Both the position numbers and the translations under genes were made by a program. Shown piece by piece: positions 54,906-63,386 of a stretch of 64,000 nt of DNA. The DNA lies in NCBI GenBank assembly GCA_947481685.1, contig CANKHA010000011.1:1-64000 (forward strand). Reading direction: 5' to 3'. Under the pieces are notes generated by a model that saw only the letters and a program-made list of their open reading frames with translations, searched no databases and had not been told where the DNA came from. Position 1 is the stretch's first letter. Every line of letters starts with the position of its first letter. This stretch comes from Bradyrhizobiaceae bacterium (GTDB lineage: Bacteria > Pseudomonadota > Alphaproteobacteria > Rhizobiales > Xanthobacteraceae).

Positions 54906-55508
54906 ATGGAAGTCATTCTACTCGAGCGCGTTGGCAAACTTGGCAACATGGGAGAAGTCGTGCGCGTAAAGAACGGTTTTGCACGCAACTTCCTTTTGCC
55001 GCAGAACAAGGCGTTGCGCGCCACCAAGGAAAACCGCGAACGCTTTGAAGTCATGAAGGGCGATCTCGAGGTCCGCAACAAGGAGTTGCGCGGCGAAGCC
55101 GAAACCGCGGCGAAGAAGGTCGATGGCAAGAGCGTCATCGTGATCCGCCAGGCCGGCGAAAGCGGAAACCTCTACGGCTCGGTGTCCCCCCGTGACATCG
55201 CCAACGCTCTCGGCGAGGCCGGCGCTAGCGTCAACCGGACGCAGATCGTTCTCAATACCCCGATCAAGACCATTGGCATGTACAAGGTCCCGGTCGCACT
55301 GCATCCGGAAGTCGAGGTCACTGTGTCGGTCATCGTAGCCCGCACTGCCGACGAAGCCCAACGCGTTCAGCGCGGTGAAGACGTTACGATTCGCCGTGAA
55401 GAGGGGGACACAGAAGCCGTCGCAGAAGACGCCTTCTTCGAACCGAAAGCAGCCGAAGCCCGGCACGCCAACGAAGAAGAAGAAGACGATTCGGACGACA
55501 AGAAGTAA
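54906..55508 (+). CDS. rplI: Large ribosomal subunit protein bL9
   Basis: A 200-residue protein with the two domains of L9: N-terminal [20 protein letters not shown] and [16 protein letters not shown], the long connecting helix, and a C-terminal [13 protein letters not shown] and [15 protein letters not shown] domain. A highly acidic tail ([11 protein letters not shown]) extends it past the usual 150 residues. GGAGAAA lies before the ATG. It is followed by a 16-base perfect hairpin and a palindromic repeat. Confidence 0.97.
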   Translation: MEVILLERVGKLGNMGEVVRVKNGFARNFLLPQNKALRATKENRERFEVMKGDLEVRNKELRGEAETAAKKVDGKSVIVIRQAGESGNLYGSVSPRDIANALGEAGASVNRTQIVLNTPIKTIGMYKVPVALHPEVEVTVSVIVARTADEAQRVQRGEDVTIRREEGDTEAVAEDAFFEPKAAEARHANEEEEDDSDDKK

Positions 55509-55516
55509 ATCAGACC

Positions 55517-55556
55517 GAGAGTCTGATCCGATCAGATTGAATCGGATCAGACTCTC
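55517..55556. repeat. Perfect hairpin module of the composite repeat
   Basis: GAGAGTCTGATCCGAT (55517-55532) and ATCGGATCAGACTCTC (55541-55556) are perfect 16-base complements with an 8-base loop. The end GACTCTC also terminates the hairpin module at 59371-59400. It may also serve as terminator of rplI, though no T-run follows. Confidence 0.8.
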
Positions 55557-55572
55557 GATTCGTTAGTTTGTC

Positions 55573-55644
55573 GCGCAATCTTGCGGCAAACCGGTTCCAT
55601 CCCGGATCAAGTCCGGGACCGGCTTTCGCCGGATTGCGCTCTAG
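55573..55644 (-). repeat. Dispersed nested palindrome, copy B with extra inner hairpin
   Basis: Outer arms GCGCAATC (55573-55580) and GATTGCGC (55632-55639). The inner arms are CGGC... and GCCG, with an additional TCCCGGA/TCCGGGA hairpin between. The end reads CTCTAG, the reverse of CTAGAG in copies A and C. With the preceding hairpin and a 16-base linker it forms the composite element. Confidence 0.85.
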
Positions 55645-55666
55645 CGCCTGCTCGCGCGCCCGCTCA

Positions 55667-56155
55667 TTATTGCGGGTTCGCAGGCGGCGTTGCCGGTGCG
55701 GACGCCGGCTCAGCCGGCTTGGATTCAGCGGGTTTTGTTTCGGCGGGCTTGGTTTCGGCAGGCTTGGTTTCAACAGCCTTTGAGTCAGCCGCTTCACCTG
55801 GCTTGGCCGCCTGGCCTGACTTGCCTTGATCGGTCGCCGCTGGCTTGGGACGCGCCGGACGCACCACCGCCGGCTTGGCGGCTTCCACCGGCCCACCCAA
55901 CGACACCAGATAGCCGGCAATCGCCGCGGCGCTTTCGCGGCTGGCGGTGTAATGCACGCGCAGAAAGTCCGCGAGGGCATTTGCATTGTCCCGTTGCTTG
56001 ATCGAGCGCGGATTGCGATGGCAATCGGCGCAGTCCGACGCAAAGAGTTGCTGTGCGGATTTTCCCCGGTTGAGGTCTTCTTGCGCGATGGCTGAGCCTG
56101 CGCTCACCCCTGCGCCTGTCACGATCAGCACCGCCACCAGCCTGCGTCCAAACAA
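55667..56155 (-). CDS. Monohaem c-type cytochrome-like protein with a KPAET-repeat tail
   Basis: A 162-residue exported protein. A TTG start at 56155 is supported by AAGGAGG five bases before it. After the signal peptide (VAVLIVTGAGVSAGSAIA) the haem motif CADCH lies at 42-46, followed by a cytochrome-c-like RDNANALADFLRVHYTA and AIAGYLVSLGG. The usual downstream Met ligand is not obvious, so the haem may be unusually ligated. The last 75 residues form a disordered Ala/Pro/Lys/Glu tail with consecutive ETKPA units. Convergent with rplI. Confidence 0.75.
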   Translation of the reverse strand: MFGRRLVAVLIVTGAGVSAGSAIAQEDLNRGKSAQQLFASDCADCHRNPRSIKQRDNANALADFLRVHYTASRESAAAIAGYLVSLGGPVEAAKPAVVRPARPKPAATDQGKSGQAAKPGEAADSKAVETKPAETKPAETKPAESKPAEPASAPATPPANPQ

Positions 56156-56566
56156 AATAGCCTCCTTCGATCACGCGGCTGTGCGCCGCGTCGCTTTTCG
56201 CGTCAATCCTTAACCCAAAAAAGCGGCAAGGTGAGGCGAATTTGGTCTCCTTGATAGAGCAAGTGCGGCACCATCAGAATCCCGTTTTTTGATTACCTGC
56301 GCTGCTTTTCTGCATCTGCGAGTAATATTTTGCGCTCTGAATCGCACCGGCTATATCCTGCACGAATAATGCAGGCTGCATGCGGCCAAAGACGGTCAGC
56401 GTGACCCGCTCCGGCTGACCGGCAAGTAGTCAAGAGAAAACGCCCGGAATTTCGCGATCGTTTATAGCGTGTGAATTGCGTGGGATTGCCGGATAACGCG
56501 TTTTCGTTACTACGCCGGCCCAGATGCCATGCTACCCTCACAATCCACTAAGCTAACATCGGTCCC
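56156..56566. other. Divergent intergenic region before dnaB
   Basis: About 410 bases without a reliable gene; short frames on the minus strand have no family signal. It must hold the promoters of the cytochrome-like gene and dnaB. A CCCG-T6 stretch (56282-56290) is the only notable sequence. Confidence 0.5.
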
Positions 56567-58066
56567 ATGGCACAATTTGATTCGACAGCGCGCAAGCTCC
56601 TGGAACCCGTCGCCCCAAGCTATCGGACGGCGCCGCACAATATTGAGGCCGAGCAGGCGCTGCTGGGCGCGATCCTTGTTAACAACGAGGCGCTTTATCG
56701 CGTCGGCGACTTCCTTGAGCCACAGCATTTCTTCGAACCCATTCACCAGCAGATTTTCGATCTCGCGCGAAGCCTGATCCGCGCAAACAAAGTCGCGACG
56801 CCGGTCACGTTGAAGACCTTCCTGCCGGGCGACATCGACATCGCCGGCATGAACATCAACCAATATCTTGCAAGGCTCGCAGCCGAGGCTACCACTGTCA
56901 TCAATGCGGAAGACTACGGCCGCACAATTTACGATCTCGCGATCCGCCGCCATTTGATCCTGATTGGCGAGGACATGGTCAACGTCGCTTTCGACTCTCC
57001 GGTCGATGCCTTGCCGCGCGAGCAGATCGAGGATGCCGAACGGAAGCTGTTCGAGCTGGCAGAAACCGGCCGCTATGATGGCGGCTTCCAGCGCTTCGCC
57101 CAGGCGCTCACCACCGCCGTCGATATGGCCGCCAACGCTTTCCAGCGTGACGGCAAGCTCTCCGGCCTGGCGTGCGGCCTCGACGATCTCGACCGCATGA
57201 TGGGCGGATTGCAGCCGTCCGATCTGATCATCGTCGCGGGCCGTCCTGGCATGGGCAAATCCGCGCTTGCGACCAACATCGCCTATAACATCGCCAAGGC
57301 GTGGCAGGGCGAGGTGAAGCCCGACGGCCATATGGTCAGCGTCAATGGCGGGATCGTCGGCTTCTTCTCGCTCGAAATGTCCGCGGAGCAGCTCGCCACC
57401 CGTATTATTTCCGAGCAGACCGAGATCCCGTCAAGCCGGATCCGGCGCGGCGGCATCACTGAAACCAATTTCGAGAAGATCAAGGACGTCTCGATCGAAC
57501 TGCAGAATCTGCCCTTTTATGTCGACGAGACCGGCGGCATTTCCATTGCACAACTCGCGGCGCGCGCACGCCGGCTCAAACGCCAGCGCGGGCTCGATCT
57601 GCTGGTGATCGATTACCTGCAGCTTCTGACTGGCTCGAACAAACGTTCTTCCGAAAACCGCGTACAGGAAATTACCGAGATCACCACCAAGCTGAAGGCG
57701 TTGGCGAAAGAACTAAACGTGCCCATCATGGCGCTGTCGCAGCTCTCACGTCAGGTGGAAAGCCGCGACGACAAACGACCGCAGTTGTCAGACTTGCGTG
57801 AATCCGGGTCGATCGAGCAGGACGCCGACGTCGTGATGTTCGTATACCGCGAGGAATACTATCACCAGATGCGCAAGCCGTCGGAATCCCAGGCCGATAA
57901 ATTTGCCGAATGGCTGGCAGAGGGCGAGAAGGTTCACGGCAAGGCCGAGGTGATTATCGGCAAGCAGCGCCATGGCCCGACCGGCACTGTCGAATTGCAG
58001 TTTGAAGGCGAATTCACGCGCTTCTCCAACTTGGCGCGTACCGAGCGATTGCCCGACCGGTTCTAG
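56567..58066 (+). CDS. dnaB: Replicative DNA helicase
   Basis: A 499-residue hexameric helicase of the replication fork. The N-terminal domain (PHNIEAEQALLGAILVNN) is joined to a RecA-like C-terminal domain with Walker A GRPGMGKSAL (225-234), VIDYLQLL (Walker B), the SRQVESRDDKRP region and ESGSIEQDADVVMFVYREEYY. Length and order are normal; no intein is present. It is followed by alr and radA, the classical order. The gene upstream points away. Confidence 0.97.
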   Translation: MAQFDSTARKLLEPVAPSYRTAPHNIEAEQALLGAILVNNEALYRVGDFLEPQHFFEPIHQQIFDLARSLIRANKVATPVTLKTFLPGDIDIAGMNINQYLARLAAEATTVINAEDYGRTIYDLAIRRHLILIGEDMVNVAFDSPVDALPREQIEDAERKLFELAETGRYDGGFQRFAQALTTAVDMAANAFQRDGKLSGLACGLDDLDRMMGGLQPSDLIIVAGRPGMGKSALATNIAYNIAKAWQGEVKPDGHMVSVNGGIVGFFSLEMSAEQLATRIISEQTEIPSSRIRRGGITETNFEKIKDVSIELQNLPFYVDETGGISIAQLAARARRLKRQRGLDLLVIDYLQLLTGSNKRSSENRVQEITEITTKLKALAKELNVPIMALSQLSRQVESRDDKRPQLSDLRESGSIEQDADVVMFVYREEYYHQMRKPSESQADKFAEWLAEGEKVHGKAEVIIGKQRHGPTGTVELQFEGEFTRFSNLARTERLPDRF

Positions 58067-58119
58067 GGGTTGTGGCGTGACGGCATCCCCACCATGATGC
58101 GCCGCATTCACAACCATGA

Positions 58120-59310
58120 TTGCCCATGTCATTATCGATCATGTCACCGCGCAAGACACCAGACTCCTCCCCTCCACCACCCGAACCGAACGCCGCCGGG
58201 CCCGCCGAGACAGAAGCGGGAGGGCTGCTGACGATTGACCTCAGCGCGCTGCGGGCCAATTGGCGGGAACTGGGCCGGGCAGCGATGCCGGTCGAATGTG
58301 CAGCCGTGGTGAAGGCTGACGGTTATGGCTGCGGCATCGAGCAGGTGGGCCAGGCGCTTGCCACGGAAGGCTGCAACACCTTCTTCGTTGCCGACCTTGC
58401 CGAAGCGCGCCGTCTGCGTACTGCTACACCTTCGGCGGCAATTTATGTGCTGGACGGAGCGATGCCCGGCAGCGGACCTGCATTTGCAGAGATCGATGCG
58501 CGGCCGGTGATCGGCAGTCTGCTCGAACTGGCCGAGTGGGACCGTTTCGTCTCCAGTGCAAACTGGAATGGCGGCGCGGCAATTCACGTCGATACCGGGA
58601 TGAATCGCCTCGGCATGAGTGCGGAGGAAGCCATTGCGCTTGCCCCGCGTCTGCAGAGGGAAAATCACGGTCTGACACTCGTGATGAGCCACCTCGCCTG
58701 CGCCGAGACGCCGGACCATCCGCTTAACGATCACCAGATCAGACTGTTTCGCGAAATCCGGGTGCAGTTTCGCGGCCTGCCGGCGTCGCTCGCAAATTCC
58801 TCCGGCATTTTCCTCGGCGAACCCGCGCATTGCGACATCGTCCGGCCAGGCGTGGCGCTTTACGGCGTCAACCCGACGCCCGGCAAACCCAATCCGATGA
58901 AGCCGGTCGTCAGCCTGCAAGCGCGCATCCTCCAGGTACGCCAGGTGGCAAAGGGCGAAACCGTCGGCTATGGCGGCGCGTGGACCGCACGGCGCGCGGC
59001 GCGCATCGCCGTGGTCGCTGTCGGATATGCGGATGGCTATCCGCGCGCAGCAAGCGCGGGCAACGGTGTGGCAGGGGGCGTGGCGATTGTCGGGGGGCAG
59101 CGCTGTCCACTCGCGGGACGCATCTCCATGGATTTGATGGCAATCGATATCAGCGAATTAGCCGAGGGCGACGTCCGGCGTGGTGATTTTGCCACGCTGA
59201 TTGGCGGCGACATTACCGTGGACGATGTCGCAGCCTTTGGCGGCACCATCGGTTACGAGGTGCTGACGCGGCTTGGCCACCGCTACCATCGCGTTTATCG
59301 CGACAGCTAG
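58120..59310 (+). CDS. alr: Alanine racemase
   Basis: A 396-residue PLP enzyme that makes D-Ala for peptidoglycan. The PLP lysine is in AAVVKADGYGCG (K65 from this start), the LANSSGIFL block and RPGVALYGVNPTPG region follow, and the catalytic Tyr is in KGETVGYGGAW region or the C-terminal domain. The Pro/Ser-rich 35-residue start is not conserved, so an internal start is possible (58126 or 58141). Its stop TAG lies in the CTAG at the edge of repeat C. Confidence 0.94.
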   Translation: MPMSLSIMSPRKTPDSSPPPPEPNAAGPAETEAGGLLTIDLSALRANWRELGRAAMPVECAAVVKADGYGCGIEQVGQALATEGCNTFFVADLAEARRLRTATPSAAIYVLDGAMPGSGPAFAEIDARPVIGSLLELAEWDRFVSSANWNGGAAIHVDTGMNRLGMSAEEAIALAPRLQRENHGLTLVMSHLACAETPDHPLNDHQIRLFREIRVQFRGLPASLANSSGIFLGEPAHCDIVRPGVALYGVNPTPGKPNPMKPVVSLQARILQVRQVAKGETVGYGGAWTARRAARIAVVAVGYADGYPRAASAGNGVAGGVAIVGGQRCPLAGRISMDLMAIDISELAEGDVRRGDFATLIGGDITVDDVAAFGGTIGYEVLTRLGHRYHRVYRDS

Positions 59311-59311
59311 A

Positions 59312-59355
59312 GCGCAATCCGGCGAAGTGGGTACCGGTTCGCCGCAAGATTGCGC
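59312..59355 (+). repeat. Dispersed nested palindrome, copy C
   Basis: Outer arms GCGCAATC (59312-59319) and GATTGCGC (59348-59355) are perfect complements. Inner arms CGGCGAA (59320-59326) and TTCGCCG (59338-59344) are also perfect. It lies directly after the alr stop. Confidence 0.9.
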
Positions 59356-59370
59356 GACAACTGAGCAAAC

Positions 59371-59400
59371 GAGAGTCCGATACAATCGGATCTGACTCTC
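59371..59400. repeat. Hairpin module of the composite repeat, copy C side
   Basis: GAGAGTC (59371-59377) and GACTCTC (59394-59400) pair, with an inner CGAT-ACA-ATCG. It follows repeat C after a 15-base linker related to that of copy B. It may end the alr transcript. Confidence 0.7.
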
Positions 59401-59443
59401 CCCCTGCGCGGGCCATTGACGCCCGTGTTAGAGTTGATTCGTC

Positions 59444-60865
59444 ATGGCTAAACGCACACCAACCTTCATCTGCCAGAATTGCGGAGCGAGTTCCTCGCGC
59501 TGGCAGGGCAAATGCGACTCTTGCGGCGACTGGAACACTCTCGTCGAGGAAGGCGCAGCAGCCGCGGGCCCGATGCCGGGACGCGCGGCGCGCAAGGGCC
59601 GCCTGTTTGCGCTTGAACCCTTGGCCGGTGAAACCCATGACGCGCCGCGTCTGCCCTCGGGCATCGCCGAATTCGACCGCGTCACCGGCGGCGGCTTCGT
59701 GCGCGGTTCGGTGCTGTTGATCGCGGGCGACCCCGGCATCGGCAAATCGACCATTCTGATCCAGGTGGCTGCCGCATTGGCGCGCGCCGGACATCGGTCC
59801 ATCTACATCTCAGGCGAGGAAGCGGTAGCGCAGGTGCGCCTGCGCGCCGAACGGCTTGGGCTCTCCGACGCGCCCGTTGAGCTCGCGTCGGAAACCTCAG
59901 TCGAGGACATCATCGCCACTTTGTCGGAGGGCAAGACCCCTCGCCTTGTGGTGGTGGATTCGATCCAGACCATGTGGACCGATGTGATCGAGTCGGCCCC
60001 CGGCACCGTTACGCAGGTGCGTGGCGCGGCGCAGGCGCTGATCCGTTTCGCCAAGCGCTCCGGCGCGGCCGTCATCCTCGTCGGCCATGTCACCAAGGAA
60101 GGCACCATCGCCGGCCCGCGTGTGGTCGAGCACATGGTAGATGCCGTGCTCTCCTTCGAAGGCGAGGGTTCGCACCAGTTCCGCATCATGCGGGCGGCGA
60201 AGAATCGTTTCGGTCCGACCGATGAGATCGGCGTATTCGAGATGACCGGCGGTGGTCTGCGCGAAGTCACCAATCCTTCGGAACTGTTTCTCTCGGAGCG
60301 CGATCTCGGCAGCCCCGGCACTGCGGTCTTTGCCGGAATCGAAGGCACACGGCCGGTGCTGGTCGAGATCCAGGCGCTGGTGGCGCCCACAACACTTGGA
60401 ACGCCCCGGCGCGCCGTGGTCGGTTGGGATCAGAGCCGGCTGTCCATGGTGCTGGCCGTGCTGGAAGCCCATTGCGGCGTGAAGCTCTCCGGCCATGACG
60501 TCTATCTCAACGTGGCTGGCGGGCTCCGCATCAATGAACCGGCGGCCGATATGGCCGCGGCTGCGGCGCTCGTTTCCTCGCTGGTCAATGCGCCGCTGCC
60601 GGCGGATGCGGTCTATTTCGGGGAAGTCTCCCTGTCCGGTGCGATTCGGCCGGTGGCGCAGACGTCCGCCCGTCTTAAAGAAGCATTGAAGCTCGGCTTC
60701 AAGCGCGCCGTCATGCCGGAGGCAGCGCGGGGCGAAGCGGCCTCCGATTCTGGCCTCCGCACGACCACGGTTGCAAACCTGGCCGGTCTGGTCGCTGAAA
60801 TCGCCGCGGAAGGCTCACCCGCGCGCAACGCCGGTGTGGCGGTTAAGAAGTCCGCGGCACGCTAG
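59444..60865 (+). CDS. radA: DNA repair protein RadA
   Basis: A 473-residue RecA-like ATPase that promotes branch migration in recombination. The C4 zinc finger is C10, C13, C24, C27 (FICQNCGASSSRWQGKCDSC). Walker A is DPGIGKST (about 96-103), the RadA-specific KNRFG motif is AAKNRFGPTDE (about 250), and the C-terminal Lon-like domain contains DVYLNVAGGLRINEPAADMA. It belongs to the dnaB-alr-radA-cvpA-purF order, with its own promoter region after repeat C. Confidence 0.96.
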   Translation: MAKRTPTFICQNCGASSSRWQGKCDSCGDWNTLVEEGAAAAGPMPGRAARKGRLFALEPLAGETHDAPRLPSGIAEFDRVTGGGFVRGSVLLIAGDPGIGKSTILIQVAAALARAGHRSIYISGEEAVAQVRLRAERLGLSDAPVELASETSVEDIIATLSEGKTPRLVVVDSIQTMWTDVIESAPGTVTQVRGAAQALIRFAKRSGAAVILVGHVTKEGTIAGPRVVEHMVDAVLSFEGEGSHQFRIMRAAKNRFGPTDEIGVFEMTGGGLREVTNPSELFLSERDLGSPGTAVFAGIEGTRPVLVEIQALVAPTTLGTPRRAVVGWDQSRLSMVLAVLEAHCGVKLSGHDVYLNVAGGLRINEPAADMAAAAALVSSLVNAPLPADAVYFGEVSLSGAIRPVAQTSARLKEALKLGFKRAVMPEAARGEAASDSGLRTTTVANLAGLVAEIAAEGSPARNAGVAVKKSAAR

Positions 60866-61099
60866 CCGCAAAACCGGCTGAAAAGACGGGTGACGGCAGC
60901 GTCTTGGGCGGCTATACACCGGCCATCGGAAGCTGGATGTTTCGAGGCCACGGCGGCCGGAAAAAGACGCGTAGAATTAACCTGTTGGCTCAATGCTGGG
61001 CGGGTCTTGCCGACCACCCTCTGCGCACGTCAGGTATTGGCCCTGCCTACGGTGCGATTCGACGGCCCCCGCGACTTCCGCGGAAACGATGAGCAGTGA

Positions 61100-61783
61100 A
61101 TGCCGATTACGTTTCTCGACCTTATTTTGCTTGTCGTTATGCTGATTTCGGCGATGCTCGCCATGATCCGCGGCTTTATGCGGGAAATCCTGTCGATCGC
61201 AGCCTGGGCGGTCGCGGCCGCCTGCGCGATCTATTTCTCCTCCCGGCTGGCGCCGCTGGTGAAATCCTATTTCAACCTGAGCGACACCCCGGCCAACGTC
61301 ATCGCGGGTGCGAGCCTGTTCCTGCTGACGCTGCTGATCGTCAGCATCATCACCGTACGCATATCAGACATGATTTTGGACAGCCGGGTCGGCGCGCTCG
61401 ATCGCACGCTTGGCTTTCTCTTTGGCCTCGCGCGCGGCCTGATTATCGTTGTTGTCGCGTTCCTTTTCTTCGACTGGCTGGTGCCTGCGAGATCGCAGCC
61501 GGCCTGGGTTCAGAGCGCAAAATCCAAGGTCGTGCTGCAAAGCACAGGAGATTGGATCAAGGGCCTGTTGCCGGATGACCCTGAAAGCACCATCTTGAAG
61601 AGGTTGAAGCGCCCCAAGGGTGACGAACCGGACACTCCCGATGTTCCACCGCCGGAAAACCGTTCCGACCTTGGCATCACGACCGGCACGGTTGCCGTCG
61701 GTGTCGATCCGAGCGGTTACGGCCGCGGCGACCGGGATGGCATGCGGCAGTTGATCGAAGGCAGAACGGCAACCGCGCGATAG
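61100..61783 (+). CDS. cvpA: CvpA-family membrane protein
   Basis: A 227-residue inner-membrane protein with four helices. The family start PITFLDLILLVVMLISAMLA and GFMREILSIAAWAVAAACAI are clear, then TLGFLFGLARGLIIVVVAFL. In E. coli CvpA is needed for colicin V secretion and envelope function; the role remains uncertain. It is placed immediately before purF, which is a widespread arrangement. The hydrophilic C-terminal tail (about 160-227) is Asp/Pro-rich. Confidence 0.93.
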   Translation: MPITFLDLILLVVMLISAMLAMIRGFMREILSIAAWAVAAACAIYFSSRLAPLVKSYFNLSDTPANVIAGASLFLLTLLIVSIITVRISDMILDSRVGALDRTLGFLFGLARGLIIVVVAFLFFDWLVPARSQPAWVQSAKSKVVLQSTGDWIKGLLPDDPESTILKRLKRPKGDEPDTPDVPPPENRSDLGITTGTVAVGVDPSGYGRGDRDGMRQLIEGRTATAR

Positions 61784-61802
61784 CCCGCGCCCGAGAGGGT
61801 CT

Positions 61803-63284
61803 ATGAGCGAGACGATGGATGTTTCCGGCGACACTCCCCTCGATCTCGAGGAGGATCGTCTGCGGGAAGAATGCGGCGTCTTCGGTGTCTATAACCATCC
61901 CGACGCAGCCGCTATCACAGCGCTGGGGCTCCACGCCCTTCAGCATCGCGGCCAGGAAGCAGCCGGCATCGTCTCCTTCGACGGCAAGCGCTTCCACTCC
62001 GAACGCCGGCTCGGCCTCGTCGGCGATACCTTTTCCCGCCGCGAAGTCATCGACCGCCTGCCCGGCCAGATTGCCGTCGGCCATGTGCGCTATTCCACCA
62101 CCGGCGAAACCATCATCCGCAACGTTCAGCCGCTGTTCGCTGAACTCAACGCCGGCGGATTCGCCATCGGTCACAACGGCAACCTGACCAACGGCCTGAC
62201 GCTCCGCCGCCAACTGGTGCGCGAAGGCGCGATGATGCAATCGACCACCGATACCGAGGTGATCCTGCATCTGGTGGCGCGTTCGCATAAGGGACGGTTC
62301 GTCGATCGCTTCATCGACGCCCTGCGCGAAATCGAAGGCGCTTATTCGCTGGTCGGCATGACCAACAAGAAACTGATCGGCGCCCGCGATCCACTCGGCA
62401 TTCGCCCGCTCGTCCTGGGCAAGCTCGATGGCTGCCCTATCCTCGCGTCCGAAACCTGCGCACTGGACATCATTGGCGCGCAATATGTGCGCGATATCGA
62501 GAACGGCGAAGTCATCGTGTTCGACGAGGAAGGCGCGCATTCCTACAAGCCCTTCCCGCCGATGGCGGCTCGGCCCTGTATCTTCGAATACATCTATTTC
62601 TCCCGTCCCGACTCCATCGTCGGCGGCCGTTCGGTCTATGACGTGCGCAAGACCATGGGCGCGGAGCTTGCGCGCGAAGCGCCGGCTTCCGCCGACGTCA
62701 TCATTCCAGTGCCGGACTCCGGCGTGCCCGCCGCCATCGGTTATGCCCAGGCGTCCGGCATTCCCTTCGAAATGGGCATCATCCGCAACCACTATGTCGG
62801 CCGCACCTTTATTCAGCCGACGCAAGCGATCCGCGAGCTTGGCGTGCGCCTGAAGCACGCGCCGAACCGCGCGGTGGTGGAGGGCAAGCGCATCGTGCTG
62901 ATCGATGACTCGCTCGTGCGCGGTACCACCTCCAAGAAAATCGTGCAGATGATGCGCGACGCCGGCGCCAAGGAAGTGCATTTCCGCATCGCGTCGCCGC
63001 CGATCACCCATCCCGACTATTACGGCATCGACACGCCGGAGAAGGAAAAGCTGCTGGCCGCCAACCATGACGTCGAAGGGATTCGCGCCATCATCGGAGC
63101 GGATTCGCTGGCCTTCATCTCGGTCGAGGGCATCTACCGCGCCATGGGCTTCGAGAAGCGCGATCCGCTGAAGCCGCAATTCACCGACCACTGCTTCACC
63201 GGCAACTATCCAACGCCGCTGACCGACCGCAACGCGCAGGACTCATCCCCGCGCCAACTTTCGCTGCTGGCCGAGGCGAGCTAA
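61803..63284 (+). CDS. purF: Amidophosphoribosyltransferase
   Basis: A 493-residue first enzyme of purine synthesis that transfers an amide from glutamine to PRPP. A 23-residue propeptide precedes the catalytic Cys24 in [10 protein letters not shown]. Glutaminase residues ([18 protein letters not shown]) and the phosphoribosyltransferase PRPP loop ([18 protein letters not shown]) are intact. It lies 19 bases after cvpA. A 10-base perfect hairpin follows (63294-63315). Confidence 0.97.
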   Translation: MSETMDVSGDTPLDLEEDRLREECGVFGVYNHPDAAAITALGLHALQHRGQEAAGIVSFDGKRFHSERRLGLVGDTFSRREVIDRLPGQIAVGHVRYSTTGETIIRNVQPLFAELNAGGFAIGHNGNLTNGLTLRRQLVREGAMMQSTTDTEVILHLVARSHKGRFVDRFIDALREIEGAYSLVGMTNKKLIGARDPLGIRPLVLGKLDGCPILASETCALDIIGAQYVRDIENGEVIVFDEEGAHSYKPFPPMAARPCIFEYIYFSRPDSIVGGRSVYDVRKTMGAELAREAPASADVIIPVPDSGVPAAIGYAQASGIPFEMGIIRNHYVGRTFIQPTQAIRELGVRLKHAPNRAVVEGKRIVLIDDSLVRGTTSKKIVQMMRDAGAKEVHFRIASPPITHPDYYGIDTPEKEKLLAANHDVEGIRAIIGADSLAFISVEGIYRAMGFEKRDPLKPQFTDHCFTGNYPTPLTDRNAQDSSPRQLSLLAEAS

Positions 63285-63293
63285 CGCCAGCGC

Positions 63294-63315
63294 ATAGCCG
63301 GGCTTGCCCGGCTAT
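63294..63315 (+). terminator. Terminator-like hairpin after purF
   Basis: ATAGCCGGGC (63294-63303) and GCCCGGCTAT (63306-63315) are perfect complements with a TT loop. The following tail is only moderately T-rich (TCATTCCATT). Confidence 0.7.
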
Positions 63316-63386
63316 TCATTCCATTGCATTGAATTTGAAAGATGGATGCGTGGATCACGTCCGCGCGTGATGATTGAGAGAACCGC

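Noticed and set aside
61677-63191. A 504-codon open frame on the minus strand
   Set aside because: It is opposite purF, whose catalytic residues are intact. The predicted product is low in recognisable motifs.
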